NCBI RefSeq assembly: GCF_020715685.1
Contig: NZ_CP085840.1
Location: forward strand, 2,914,001 to 2,978,000
Reading direction: 5' to 3'
Length of the DNA stretch: 64,000 nt
Source: Dermatobacter hominis
GTDB taxonomy: Bacteria > Actinomycetota > Acidimicrobiia > Acidimicrobiales > Microtrichaceae
The notes below the pieces were generated by a model. That model had not been told where the DNA came from, made no database searches, and was given only the letters and a program-made list of their open reading frames with translations. Each line of letters begins with the position of its first letter. Positions within the stretch are counted from its first letter, which is position 1. Shown here piece by piece: positions 8,807-17,325 of the stretch. The translations under genes and the position numbers were made by a program.

Positions 8807-9127
8807 GTGCTGTTCGACGTGCGGGTGCTGCCGGAGGGGGACTGGGACGTCCTCTGCGTCGTCGGCGACCTCGACCTCGCCACGGTGCCGGCCCTGCGCC
8901 AGAGCTTCGACCGGCTCGACTCGCCGGCGTCGGCGGTCGACCTCAGCGGCGTCGACTACGTCGACCCGGTCACCCTCGGCGTGCTGCTGCTCGGCGCCCT
9001 GCGCGCGGGGCGCGCCGGCGGGCGCTTCGCCGTGGTGTGCCCGCCCGGACCGGCCCGCGACCTGCTGGCCGAGACCGGCGTGGACCGGATCCTCACCGTC
9101 GTCGACGACCGGTCCGCCCTCCCCTGA
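8807..9127 (+). CDS. STAS-domain protein (anti-sigma factor antagonist-like)
   Basis: This 106-residue protein is a single STAS domain of the SpoIIAA/RsbV type, with alternating strands and helices and the core DLSGVDYVDPVTLGVLLLGA. Family members bind anti-sigma kinases and are switched by phosphorylation of a Ser in the DSSGLG motif. Here that motif reads DPVTLG, so the phosphorylatable Ser is replaced by Val and a Thr follows. It may be constitutively active, or it may use another switch. No partner kinase or sigma factor is adjacent. It is transcribed divergently from the helicase gene. Confidence 0.82.
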   Translation: MLFDVRVLPEGDWDVLCVVGDLDLATVPALRQSFDRLDSPASAVDLSGVDYVDPVTLGVLLLGALRAGRAGGRFAVVCPPGPARDLLAETGVDRILTVVDDRSALP

Positions 9128-9214
9128 CCGGTTTCTGACGCCACGAGGTGGGCCTGGTGACGCATGGATGACACGAGAATCCGGGCCACCGGTTTCTGAC
9201 GCCACGAGGTGGGC
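9127..9214 (+). repeat. 27-bp direct repeat pair in an intergenic spacer
   Basis: Positions 9127-9153 and 9188-9214 are identical over 27 bases (core GGTTTCTGACGCCACGAGG), offset by 61. The first copy runs into a longer segment (9131-9182) that recurs in diverged form at 62508-62559. The spacer lies between the convergent STAS and acyl-CoA dehydrogenase genes. I do not recognise the family. Confidence 0.85.
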
Positions 9215-9245
9215 GTGGCGACCAGGTTTTGGCGTCAGAAACCGG
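9189..9245. terminator. Perfect 16-bp inverted repeat between convergent genes
   Basis: The arms 9189-9204 (CCGGTTTCTGACGCCA) and 9230-9245 are exact reverse complements separated by 25 bases. The site lies between two converging genes and ends 10 bp before the dehydrogenase stop. It could act as a bidirectional terminator, although there is no T-run and the loop is long. It may equally be part of the repeat family seen here. Confidence 0.55.
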
Positions 9246-9255
9246 GGGAGGCGGG

Positions 9256-10470
9256 TCAGCCGGCGTGGCGGGCGAGCTCCTGGCGGGCGACTTGGCGACG
9301 GTGCACCTCGTCGGGGCCGTCGGCGAAGCGCAGCGTGCGCAAGCCGGCGTACATCTGGGCGAGGGGGAAGTCGTCGGACACGCCGCCGCCCCCGTGCGCC
9401 TGGATCGCCCGGTCGACGACGCGCAGCGCCATGTTCGGGGCCACGACCTTGATGGCCGAGATCTCGATGGCCGCGCCCTTCGAGCCGACCGTGTCCATCA
9501 GGTACGCGGCCTTGAGCGTGAGCAGGCGGGCCTGCTCGATCTCCATGCGGGAGTCAGCGATCCACTCCCGCACCACGCCCTGCTCCGACAGCGGCTTGCC
9601 GAAGGCGACCCGCTCGGTGACCCGGCGGCACATGAGCTCGAGGGCGCGCTCGGCGATGCCGATGCAGCGCATGCAGTGGTGGATGCGGCCGGGGCCGAGC
9701 CGGGCCTGGGCGATCGCGAACCCGGAGCCCTCCTCGGACAGCAGGTTGGACGCCGGGACGCGGACGTCGGTGAAGTCCAGCTCGCAGTGGCCCTCGCGGT
9801 CGTTGTAGCCGAACACCGGCAGGTCACGGACCCGGGTCAGCCCCGGCGTGTCCATGGGCACGAGGATCATCGACTGCTGCAGGTGCCGGGGCGCCTCCGG
9901 GTCGGTCTTGCCCATGACGATGAGGATCTTGCAGCGGTCCGACGCCGCGCCCGAGATCCACCACTTGCGGCCGTTGAGGACGTAGTCGTCGCCGTCGCGC
10001 TCGATCCGGAGCTGGATGTTCGTGGCGTCCGACGAGGCGACGTCGGGCTCGGTCATCGCGAAGGCGGAGCGGATCTCGCCCTCGAGCAGCGGCACCAACC
10101 ACTGCTCCTGCTGCTCGGGCGTACCGAAGAGCGACAGCACCTCCATGTTGCCGGTGTCGGGCGCGGCGCAGTTGAGCGCCTCGGGCGCCAGGGCCGTCGA
10201 GCGGCCGGTGATTTCGGCGAGGTGGGCGTAGTCGAGGTTGGAGAGGGGGTCGGGCGTCCACTCGGTGCGGTGGGGGAGGAAGAGGTTCCAGAGCCCCCGC
10301 TCGCGGGCGGCGGCCTTCAGCTCCTCGACGATCGGCGGGTGGGCGTGCGGGTCGCCGGCGGCCGCCATCTGCTCCCGGTACACCGGCTCGGCCGGGTAGA
10401 CGTGGGTGTCCATGAACTCGAGGAGCCGGTCACGGAGCTCCTTGCCACGGTCCGAGGGTTCGAGGTCCAT
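9256..10470 (-). CDS. Acyl-CoA dehydrogenase (ACAD10/11-like)
   Basis: This 404-residue FAD enzyme catalyses alpha,beta-dehydrogenation of acyl-CoA thioesters. Family landmarks are [17 protein letters not shown], the FAD-binding region [43 protein letters not shown] and the C-terminal [19 protein letters not shown] followed by [16 protein letters not shown]. The position of the catalytic Glu in medium-chain enzymes is Asp here (ADGPDEVH), as in the ACAD10/11 subgroup. The specific acyl substrate is unknown. ATG at 10470 has GAGGACGG upstream. The gene stands alone, divergent from topA. Confidence 0.92.
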   Translation of the reverse strand: MDLEPSDRGKELRDRLLEFMDTHVYPAEPVYREQMAAAGDPHAHPPIVEELKAAARERGLWNLFLPHRTEWTPDPLSNLDYAHLAEITGRSTALAPEALNCAAPDTGNMEVLSLFGTPEQQEQWLVPLLEGEIRSAFAMTEPDVASSDATNIQLRIERDGDDYVLNGRKWWISGAASDRCKILIVMGKTDPEAPRHLQQSMILVPMDTPGLTRVRDLPVFGYNDREGHCELDFTDVRVPASNLLSEEGSGFAIAQARLGPGRIHHCMRCIGIAERALELMCRRVTERVAFGKPLSEQGVVREWIADSRMEIEQARLLTLKAAYLMDTVGSKGAAIEISAIKVVAPNMALRVVDRAIQAHGGGGVSDDFPLAQMYAGLRTLRFADGPDEVHRRQVARQELARHAG

Positions 10471-10619
10471 CCGCCGTCCTCACGTCGATCTGGTGCCGGT
10501 CCGGAGGCCTCCGACCGGGCCCGCCGGGCGCTCCGGAGGGGCGTTCGCACCCTAGACCCGGGGCGCCGCGGGCCCGCCCGGGAGGGGCCCTCCGGGGACG
10601 GGGCCCCGGTGGAGGGTGG

Positions 10620-10649
10620 TTGACAATCAGGCGGCCGGGAGTGTCTTGT
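10620..10649 (+). promoter_or_regulatory. topA: Candidate topA promoter (TTGACA, N18, TCTTGT)
   Basis: TTGACA at 10620-10625 is an exact consensus -35 box. A weak -10 candidate TCTTGT lies at 10644-10649, 8 nt before GTG 10658. This would place transcription at or near that GTG and leave the alternative GTG at 10616 upstream of the transcript. Confidence 0.5.
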
Positions 10650-10657
10650 ACCGAGCC

Positions 10658-13534
10658 GTGGGCAGTCCCCTGGTCATCGTGGAGTCGCCGGCCAAGGCCC
10701 GGACCATCGCCGGGTACCTGGGCGACGACTACGTGGTCGAGTCGTCGATCGGACACATCCGGGACCTCCCGCGCAACGCCGCGGACGTCCCCAAGGAGTA
10801 CAAGGGCCAGTCCTGGGCGCGCCTCGGCGTCGACACCGAGAACCACTTCAAGCCGCTGTACATCGTCTCGCCGGAGAAGAAGGACCACGTCCGGCACCTG
10901 AAGGCGATGCTGAAGGACGCCGACGAGCTCTACCTCGCGACCGATGAGGACCGGGAGGGGGAGGCGATCGCGTGGCACCTGCTCGAGGTGCTCAACCCGC
11001 GGGTGCCGGTCCGCCGGATGGTCTTCCACGAGATCACCCCCGAGGCGATCCGCCACGCGATCGAGAACCCGCGCGACCTCGACCGCCGGCTCGTCGACGC
11101 GCAGGAGACGCGCCGCATCCTCGACCGGCTGGTCGGCTACGAGGTCTCGCCGGTCCTCTGGAAGAAGGTCAACCGGGGCCTGTCGGCGGGCCGGGTCCAG
11201 TCGGTCGCGACCCGGGTGGTCGTCGAGCGGGAACGGGAGCGCATGGCGTTCCGGGCCGGGTCCTGGTGGGACCTGCAGGCGACGTTCCGCCACGTCGACG
11301 AGGAGAAGGACCAGACGCCGTTCCCGGCCACGCTCGTCGAGCTCGGCGGCCGCCGGCTCGCGACGGGCAAGGACTTCGCGCAGGACGGCCAGCTCACGCC
11401 GTCGGCCCGCGCCGCCGACGTCGTGCTGCTCGAGGAGGCGGCGGCCGGTGCGGTCAAGGACGCCCTCGCCGACCGGCCGGTGGCCGTGCGCTCCGTCGAG
11501 CGCAGGCCGTACACGCGCAAGCCGTCGCCGCCGTTCATGACCTCGACGCTCCAGCAGGAGGCGGGCCGCAAGCTCCGCATGTCGGCCTCGATGGCCATGT
11601 CGACCGCGCAGCGGCTCTACGAGAACGGCTACATCACCTACATGCGGACCGACTCGACGACGCTGTCGGACGCCGCGCTCGACGCCGCCCGCCGACAGAT
11701 CCGGGAGAAGTACGGCGACGCCTACCTGCCCGACGCGCCCCGCCGCTACGCGAACAAGGTCAAGAACGCGCAGGAGGCCCACGAGGCGATCCGCCCCGCC
11801 GGCGATTCCTTCCGCACGCCCGACCAGGTGCGCGGCGAGCTGGCCAACGCCGAGTTCCGCCTCTACGAGATGATCTGGCAGCGCACGGTCGCGTCGCAGA
11901 TGAACGACGCCCGCGGCGAGTCGGTGCAGGTCCGCCTCGGCACCACGACCGCGCCGGTCGCCGTGCCGGGCACCGAAGGTGCGCCGGCCGAGCAGCAGGC
12001 GGTCTTCGCCGCCTCGGGTCGCACGATCCTCTTCCCGGGCTACCTGCGGGCCTACGTCGAGGGCAGCGACGACCCCGATGCCGCGCTCGACGACCAGGAG
12101 CGGCTGCTCCCCGACATGGCCGAGGGCGACGCGGTCCGGGCCGACGAGCTCGACGTCGCCGGCCACGAGACGCAGCCCCCCGCCCGCTACACCGAGGCCT
12201 CGCTGGTCAAGCGGCTGGAGGAGCTGGGCGTGGGTCGGCCGTCGACCTACGCGTCGACGATCTCGACCATCCAGGACCGGGGCTACGTCTGGAAGAAGGG
12301 CTCGGCGCTGGTGCCGAGCTTCACCGCCTTCGCCGTGGTGACGCTGCTCGAGCAGCACTTCCCGACGCTGGTCGACTACGCGTTCACCGCCGCCATGGAG
12401 GAGGACCTCGACCGCATCGCGTCCGGGACCGAGGACATGGAGCCGTGGCTGACCCGCTTCTACTTCGGGGCCGCCGGCGCGCTGGCGGCCAACGGCGACG
12501 ACGCACCGGTGCCGGCGTCGGCCAGCGGCGACGGCCTGGCGCTCAAGCGGCTGGTCGAGGACCTCGGCGACATCGACGCCCGGGCCGTGAACTCGATCCC
12601 GCTCGGCGCCGACGCCGACGGCGTCCCGATCGTCGCCCGGGTCGGCCGGTACGGGCCGTACCTCGAGCGCGGCGCCGGCGACGACGTCGAGCGGGCCTCG
12701 ATCCCCGACGACACGCCGCCCGACGAGCTCACGCCCGAGCGCGCGGTCGAGCTGCTCGAGGCGCCCTCCGGCGACCGCGACCTCGGCACCCACCCGACGA
12801 CCGGGCTCGTCGTGCACCTGAAGGCCGGCCGGTTCGGGCCGTACATCCAGGAGGGCGAGCACGACGACGAGACCGGGCTCAAGCCGCGCACCGCGTCGCT
12901 GTTCCAGTCGATGGACCCGGCGACGGTCACGCTCGAGCAGGTGCTGCCGCTGCTCGAGCTGCCCCGCGAGGTGGGGGCGGACCCGGCCGACGGCGCGGTC
13001 ATCACGACCCAGAACGGCCGCTACGGCCCGTACCTCAAGAAGGGCAACGACTCGCGCTCGCTCGAGTCCGAGGAGCAGATCCTCACGCTCACCCTCGACG
13101 AGGCGCTGGCGATCCTCGCCCAGCCCAAGCGCCGGCGGGGCCAGGGCGCGCCGAAGCCGCCGCTGAAGGAGCTCGGCCCGGATCCCGACTCCGAGCGCCC
13201 GATCGTGGTGAAGGACGGTCGGTTCGGGCCCTACGTCACCGACGGCGAGACCAACGCCAGCCTGCGCAAGGGCGACTCGGTCGAGGAGCTGACGATGGAC
13301 CGGGCGCTCGAGCTGCTGGCCGAGCGCCGCGCCCGCGGGCCGGCCAAGAAGAGCAAGAAGAAGGCGCCGGCGAAGAAGAAGGCGACCGCCAAGAAGAAGA
13401 GCGCGGCGAAGAAGAAGAGCCCCGCCAAGAAGAAGGCGACGGCGAAGAAGGCGACGGCGAAGAAGGCGGCCGCTGCGTCGGCCGACGACGGCGACAGCGC
13501 CGGATCAGCACCTCCGCCGGACGGCGGTGAGTGA
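10658..13534 (+). CDS. topA: DNA topoisomerase I
   Basis: This 958-residue type IA topoisomerase relaxes negatively supercoiled DNA. The Toprim domain starts at once (PLVIVESPAKARTIAGYLG) and contains ATDEDREGEAIAWH; the catalytic Tyr328 lies in GYITYMRTDSTT. Instead of zinc fingers, the C-terminal half carries four GRYGPY/GRFGPY repeat units (YLERG, YIQEG, YLKKG, YVTDG), as in mycobacterial TopA. A lysine/alanine-rich tail of KKK-AT/AP units (about residues 896-945) follows and should bind DNA non-specifically. GTG 10658 gives the canonical N-terminus; GTG 10616 would add 14 atypical residues and overlaps the TTGACA box. It overlaps the next gene by 8 bp. Confidence 0.97.
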   Translation: MGSPLVIVESPAKARTIAGYLGDDYVVESSIGHIRDLPRNAADVPKEYKGQSWARLGVDTENHFKPLYIVSPEKKDHVRHLKAMLKDADELYLATDEDREGEAIAWHLLEVLNPRVPVRRMVFHEITPEAIRHAIENPRDLDRRLVDAQETRRILDRLVGYEVSPVLWKKVNRGLSAGRVQSVATRVVVERERERMAFRAGSWWDLQATFRHVDEEKDQTPFPATLVELGGRRLATGKDFAQDGQLTPSARAADVVLLEEAAAGAVKDALADRPVAVRSVERRPYTRKPSPPFMTSTLQQEAGRKLRMSASMAMSTAQRLYENGYITYMRTDSTTLSDAALDAARRQIREKYGDAYLPDAPRRYANKVKNAQEAHEAIRPAGDSFRTPDQVRGELANAEFRLYEMIWQRTVASQMNDARGESVQVRLGTTTAPVAVPGTEGAPAEQQAVFAASGRTILFPGYLRAYVEGSDDPDAALDDQERLLPDMAEGDAVRADELDVAGHETQPPARYTEASLVKRLEELGVGRPSTYASTISTIQDRGYVWKKGSALVPSFTAFAVVTLLEQHFPTLVDYAFTAAMEEDLDRIASGTEDMEPWLTRFYFGAAGALAANGDDAPVPASASGDGLALKRLVEDLGDIDARAVNSIPLGADADGVPIVARVGRYGPYLERGAGDDVERASIPDDTPPDELTPERAVELLEAPSGDRDLGTHPTTGLVVHLKAGRFGPYIQEGEHDDETGLKPRTASLFQSMDPATVTLEQVLPLLELPREVGADPADGAVITTQNGRYGPYLKKGNDSRSLESEEQILTLTLDEALAILAQPKRRRGQGAPKPPLKELGPDPDSERPIVVKDGRFGPYVTDGETNASLRKGDSVEELTMDRALELLAERRARGPAKKSKKKAPAKKKATAKKKSAAKKKSPAKKKATAKKATAKKAAAASADDGDSAGSAPPPDGGE

Positions 13535-15518
13535 CCTGACCGCGCCAGGGGACCTCGTCCCCGGTGCCGACCCACCGGCCGGGTGGATCGAGCGGGTCTT
13601 CATCACCCGGCGCTTCTTCGCCCTCTTCAACGTCCAGGTCATCTCGGCGCTCGGCGACTGGGTCGGCTTCTTCGCCATCACCTCGCTCGCCGCGTCGATC
13701 TCGACCCAGCCCGAGGCGGCGATCGCGCTCGTCACGACGGCGCGGGTCGCGCCAGGGATCTTCCTGGCCCCGTTCATCGGCGTCATGGTCGACCGCTTCG
13801 ACCGCAAGAAGATCATGGTCATCTCGGACATCGCCCGGGCGATCGTGTTCCTGTTCCTGCCGCTCGTGCAGACCGTCCCCGGCCTGATCGTCGCGAGCTT
13901 CATCCTCGAGATGTTCACGCTGGCGTGGTCGCCCGCCAAGGAGGCGACCGTTCCGGCGGTCGTGCCGGCGGACCGCCTGACCACCGCCAACTCCCTGGGC
14001 CTCGTGGCCGCCTACGCGACCATGCCGGTGGCCGGGCCGATCCAGTACGTGCTGAAGGTGCTGAACGACCACTTGGCCGAGATCAGCTTCCTCGGCTTCC
14101 TGGGGCTGAACCGCGAGCTGGGCGACACGCAGTCGCTGGCCTTCTACTTCGACTCGCTGTCGTTCCTGGCCTCCGCGCTGATCATCTCCCGGTTCGTCTA
14201 CCGAGGCCTGCCGTCCACGTCCGCTGCGGCTCGCGACGCCCGCGCCGCGGCTGAGGCCGAGGCCGAGGCCGAGGCCAACGGCACCGCCAGCGCGTCGACG
14301 CTCGGCGAGGCCGAGGAGGACGAGCGGTCGAGCGTGCGTCGCGCCCTGGACGACATGCGGGAGGGCCTGCAGTTCATCGGCGCCAACCCGATCGTCCGGG
14401 GCGTGATCCTCGGCCTGGCGACCGGGCTGATCGGCGGGGCCATGCTGGTGCCGCTCGGCCCCACGTTCGCCCGGTTCGTCATCGGCAACGCCGACACCTT
14501 CCCCCTGTTCATCACGGCCCTCGGCCTGGGTGTGGCGACCGGCGTGGTCTCGTTGTCGGCGCTGCAGAAGCGCCTGCCCAAGGAGCAGGCGTTCCCGATC
14601 CTGGTGTTCGCCGGTGGCGTCTCGATGTTCTTCGGCGTGTCCATGTCGACGTTCTGGCTCGCCGCACTGGGGATCTTCGGTCTCGGGGCGTGCGCCGGAG
14701 CCGTGTACGTCCTGGGCTTCACGCTGCTCCAGGAGCACACCGACGACGAGCTGCGCGGCCGGATCTTCGCCACCATGCTCACCCTCGTCCGGGCCTGCGT
14801 GCTGATGGCGCTCGTGATCGGTCCCGTGCTCGCCACCGTGTTCAACGGGTTCGCCCGCTCCGCCACCGGCGACCAGGAGGGCGTGCCGGTGCTCGACCTC
14901 TTCGGGTTCGACCTGGCGATCCCGGGCGTGCGCCTCACGTTGTGGCTGGCCGCGCTCATCCTCTGCGCCGCCGGCGTGATCGCGAGCCGGTCGATGAAGG
15001 TCGGCCTGCGGGACCACCTGCGCGACGGCATCCGGCAGGCGATCGGACCGAGCGCCGAGGACCGGTCCCGGGGCAACCACCCCACCGCGCTCCTGCCCGG
15101 GTCCGACGGCAGCGTCGACGAGCCGACCGCGGAGCAGCCGCCGACCGCGGAGCAGCCGCCGACCGCGCCGGGCCCACCCGGGCCGTCCCCCGCCCCGCCG
15201 CCGTACGAGGGCGCGCCGGTGCCCCCGCCGCCAGGGCCGCCCACGGGGGTGCCGCCCACCGAGGTGCCGCCCGCAGCACCGGGCGAGGACCTCGCCGCCG
15301 AGGCCGCCGAGGTGATCGCCGAGGGGCTGGGCATCGACGCGCCGCTGCCGCCCGATGTGACCGGTGAGATCGCCCCGCTCGACATCCCCCACTTCCACCG
15401 GCGCGACGCTGGTCGGGGCGCCGCCGGCGCGCCGGGCCCCGACGGCGCAGCTCCCGACGGCGCCCGAGCCGACGAGGGCGCCGCTCGCGAGGACGACGGG
15501 AAGGACGCAGGACGATGA
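13527..15518 (+). CDS. Major facilitator superfamily transporter with long proline-rich tail
   Basis: This 663-residue membrane protein has about 12 predicted helices over the first 490 residues. A loop segment, MVDRFDRKKIMVISDIARAI, fits MFS motif A. A charged Ala/Glu-rich cytoplasmic loop (AAAEAEAEAEANGT) separates the two halves. From about residue 525 the protein becomes a proline-, glutamate- and glycine-rich tail including a tandem TAEQPP unit, unusual for a transporter. The substrate is unknown; the N-terminal half resembles the EntS/MefA-type exporter group. The gene starts inside the topA stop region and overlaps tmk by 4 bp, so it is co-expressed with replication genes. Confidence 0.82.
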   Translation: MSDLTAPGDLVPGADPPAGWIERVFITRRFFALFNVQVISALGDWVGFFAITSLAASISTQPEAAIALVTTARVAPGIFLAPFIGVMVDRFDRKKIMVISDIARAIVFLFLPLVQTVPGLIVASFILEMFTLAWSPAKEATVPAVVPADRLTTANSLGLVAAYATMPVAGPIQYVLKVLNDHLAEISFLGFLGLNRELGDTQSLAFYFDSLSFLASALIISRFVYRGLPSTSAAARDARAAAEAEAEAEANGTASASTLGEAEEDERSSVRRALDDMREGLQFIGANPIVRGVILGLATGLIGGAMLVPLGPTFARFVIGNADTFPLFITALGLGVATGVVSLSALQKRLPKEQAFPILVFAGGVSMFFGVSMSTFWLAALGIFGLGACAGAVYVLGFTLLQEHTDDELRGRIFATMLTLVRACVLMALVIGPVLATVFNGFARSATGDQEGVPVLDLFGFDLAIPGVRLTLWLAALILCAAGVIASRSMKVGLRDHLRDGIRQAIGPSAEDRSRGNHPTALLPGSDGSVDEPTAEQPPTAEQPPTAPGPPGPSPAPPPYEGAPVPPPPGPPTGVPPTEVPPAAPGEDLAAEAAEVIAEGLGIDAPLPPDVTGEIAPLDIPHFHRRDAGRGAAGAPGPDGAAPDGARADEGAAREDDGKDAGR

Positions 15519-16165
15519 GCGGACGGTTCATCGTGTTCGAGGGCGGCGAGGGCTCGGGGAAGTCCACGCAGGCGGCGCGCCTGGCCGAGCACCTGGGCGC
15601 GCTCCTGACCCGCGAGCCCGGCGGCACCGCCCTCGGCGCCCGGCTCCGGGAGCTGCTCCTGGCGCCGCCCGAGGACGGGACCGACGACCACGGGGACGGG
15701 GGGCGGATGGCAGAGCGGGCCGAGGCGCTGCTGATGGCGGCCGACCGGGCCCAGCACGCCGCCGAGGTGCTCGCCCCCGCGCTGCGATCGGGCCGCGACG
15801 TCGTGTGCGATCGCTACATCCCGTCGACCGTCGCCTACCAGGGCGCGGGGCGGGGCCTCGATCCCGTCGAGCTGGCCCGCATCTCCGGGTGGGCGGTCGA
15901 CGGCCTGCTGCCCGACGTCGTCGTGCTCCTGGAGGTGCCCGACGAGGTGGCCCTCGCGCGCACCGGCGGTGCCCGGGACCGCATCGAGGCCGCCGGCGCG
16001 GCGTTCCACCGCCGGGTGTCCGACAGCTTCCGCGCCCAGGCCGCGGCCGACCCCGACCGGTGGCTCGTCGTCGACGGCGACGGCAGCCCCGACGAGGTCG
16101 AGGCCCGCGTCCGTGCCGCGGTCGCGACCCGCTGGCCCGACGAGGTGGTCGACGGTGGCCGCTGA
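15515..16165 (+). CDS. tmk: Thymidylate kinase
   Basis: This 216-residue enzyme phosphorylates dTMP to dTDP. It shows the P-loop FEGGEGSGKSTQ (Gly10-Thr18), the dTMP-binding REPGGT and the DRYIPSTVAYQG motif near residue 95. A short acidic insert (DGTDDHGDGGRM) precedes the AERAEALLMAADRAQH helix. ATG overlaps the MFS stop (ATGA), and the 3' end overlaps holB by 11 bp. The tmk-holB pairing is a widespread arrangement that links dTTP supply with the clamp loader. Confidence 0.96.
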   Translation: MSGRFIVFEGGEGSGKSTQAARLAEHLGALLTREPGGTALGARLRELLLAPPEDGTDDHGDGGRMAERAEALLMAADRAQHAAEVLAPALRSGRDVVCDRYIPSTVAYQGAGRGLDPVELARISGWAVDGLLPDVVVLLEVPDEVALARTGGARDRIEAAGAAFHRRVSDSFRAQAAADPDRWLVVDGDGSPDEVEARVRAAVATRWPDEVVDGGR

Positions 16166-17240
16166 CGCCCGGGTTCCCCCCGCCCCCGCCGTCCCCGACG
16201 ACCTCTGGTCCGAGGTCGTCGGCCAGGAGGCCGCGGTCGCACAGCTCCGGGCTGCGGGCGCGGCGCCGGTGCACGCCTACCTGCTGGTGGGCCCCGAGGG
16301 CTCGGGCACGCGCGAGGCGGCCCGGGCCTTCGCCGCCGACCTGCTCGCCGACGGCCTCGACGACGAGGCCGCGGCGGTGGTGCGGCGCCAGGTGGCGTCG
16401 GAGGCGCACCCGTCCCTCACCGTCGTCGAGCGCGTCGGCGCGTCGATCACCGCGGAGCAGGTGCGTGGCGTCGTGGTGCGGGCGAACATGGCGCCGCCCG
16501 AGGGGGAGCGGCAGGTCGTCGTGCTCGTCGACTTCCACCTCGCGACGAACGTCGCGCCGATCCTCCTCAAGACGCTCGAGGAGCCGCCGGCGTCGACCGT
16601 GTTCGTCGTCCTCGCCGAGGAGCTGCCGGCCGAGATGGAGACGATCGCCTCCCGCTGCGTGCGGGTGCCCTTCGCCGCCGTGGCGGAGTCGGCGATCCTC
16701 GACCGGCTGATCGCCGAGGGCGTGGACCCCGACGCCGCCCGCACCGCGGCCGAGGGCGCCGGCGGGTCGATGACCCAGGCGCGACTGCTCGGCCGCGACC
16801 CCAACGCCTCGGCCCGCCGCGAGCGGTGGTACTCGGTCCCCGGGCGGTTGGACGGCACGGGCGCGACGGCCGCCGCGCTCGTCGACGAGGTGCTCGCCGC
16901 CACCGACGAGCTGGCCGTCCCGCTCACCGAGCGCCAGGCGGCGGAGCTGGCCGACTTCGACGAGCGGGCCGAGCTCGTGGGCGGTCGGGTGGCGGGGGAG
17001 CGCAAGGCGCTGGTGGACCGCCACAAGCGCGAGCAGCGACGGGTGCGGACCGCGGACCTCCGCAGCGGCCTCGCCGCCCTGGTGGCGCGCTACCGGGATG
17101 CGCTCGTCGACGGCGGCGACCCCGAGCAGTTCCTCGCCGCCGCGGATGCCGTCCAGGAGCTGGCCGACGCGCTCGTCTACAACCCCAACGAGACCGTGCA
17201 GCTGCAGGCACTGTTCGTCGGGCTCCCGCCGTTGCGCTGA
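16155..17240 (+). CDS. holB: DNA polymerase III subunit delta'
   Basis: This 361-residue protein is the delta' clamp-loader subunit. It contains VVGQEAAVAQLRAA, a degenerate P-loop GPEGSGTREAARAF without the ATP-binding lysine (normal for delta', which does not bind ATP), LLKTLEEPPASTVFVVLAEE and the SRC motif IASRCVRVPF. The zinc-binding cysteines found in many delta' proteins are missing; the equivalent region reads DEAAAVVRRQVASEAHPS. The gene starts inside tmk. Mycobacterial holB (Rv3644c) sits next to a cyclase gene, as here. Confidence 0.9.
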   Translation: MAADARVPPAPAVPDDLWSEVVGQEAAVAQLRAAGAAPVHAYLLVGPEGSGTREAARAFAADLLADGLDDEAAAVVRRQVASEAHPSLTVVERVGASITAEQVRGVVVRANMAPPEGERQVVVLVDFHLATNVAPILLKTLEEPPASTVFVVLAEELPAEMETIASRCVRVPFAAVAESAILDRLIAEGVDPDAARTAAEGAGGSMTQARLLGRDPNASARRERWYSVPGRLDGTGATAAALVDEVLAATDELAVPLTERQAAELADFDERAELVGGRVAGERKALVDRHKREQRRVRTADLRSGLAALVARYRDALVDGGDPEQFLAAADAVQELADALVYNPNETVQLQALFVGLPPLR

Positions 17241-17312
17241 CCGACGGTCCGTCCGCCGCCGGGTGCCCAGGGTCACCGGGAACCCCGAGTGCTCCTGCGG
17301 GTGAGGGGTCAG

Positions 17313-17318
17313 TACCAT
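17313..17318 (+). promoter_or_regulatory. -10 hexamer TACCAT for the cyclase-fusion gene
   Basis: TACCAT is followed by 7 nt and then the ATG at 17326. No ribosome-binding sequence fits in that gap, so a leaderless message is likely. Confidence 0.5.
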
Positions 17319-17325
17319 CCGTGGC

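Noticed and set aside
10616-10657. GTG 10616 as the topA start
   Set aside because: It overlaps the TTGACA box and adds 14 residues not typical of TopA; GTG 10658 gives the canonical N-terminus.
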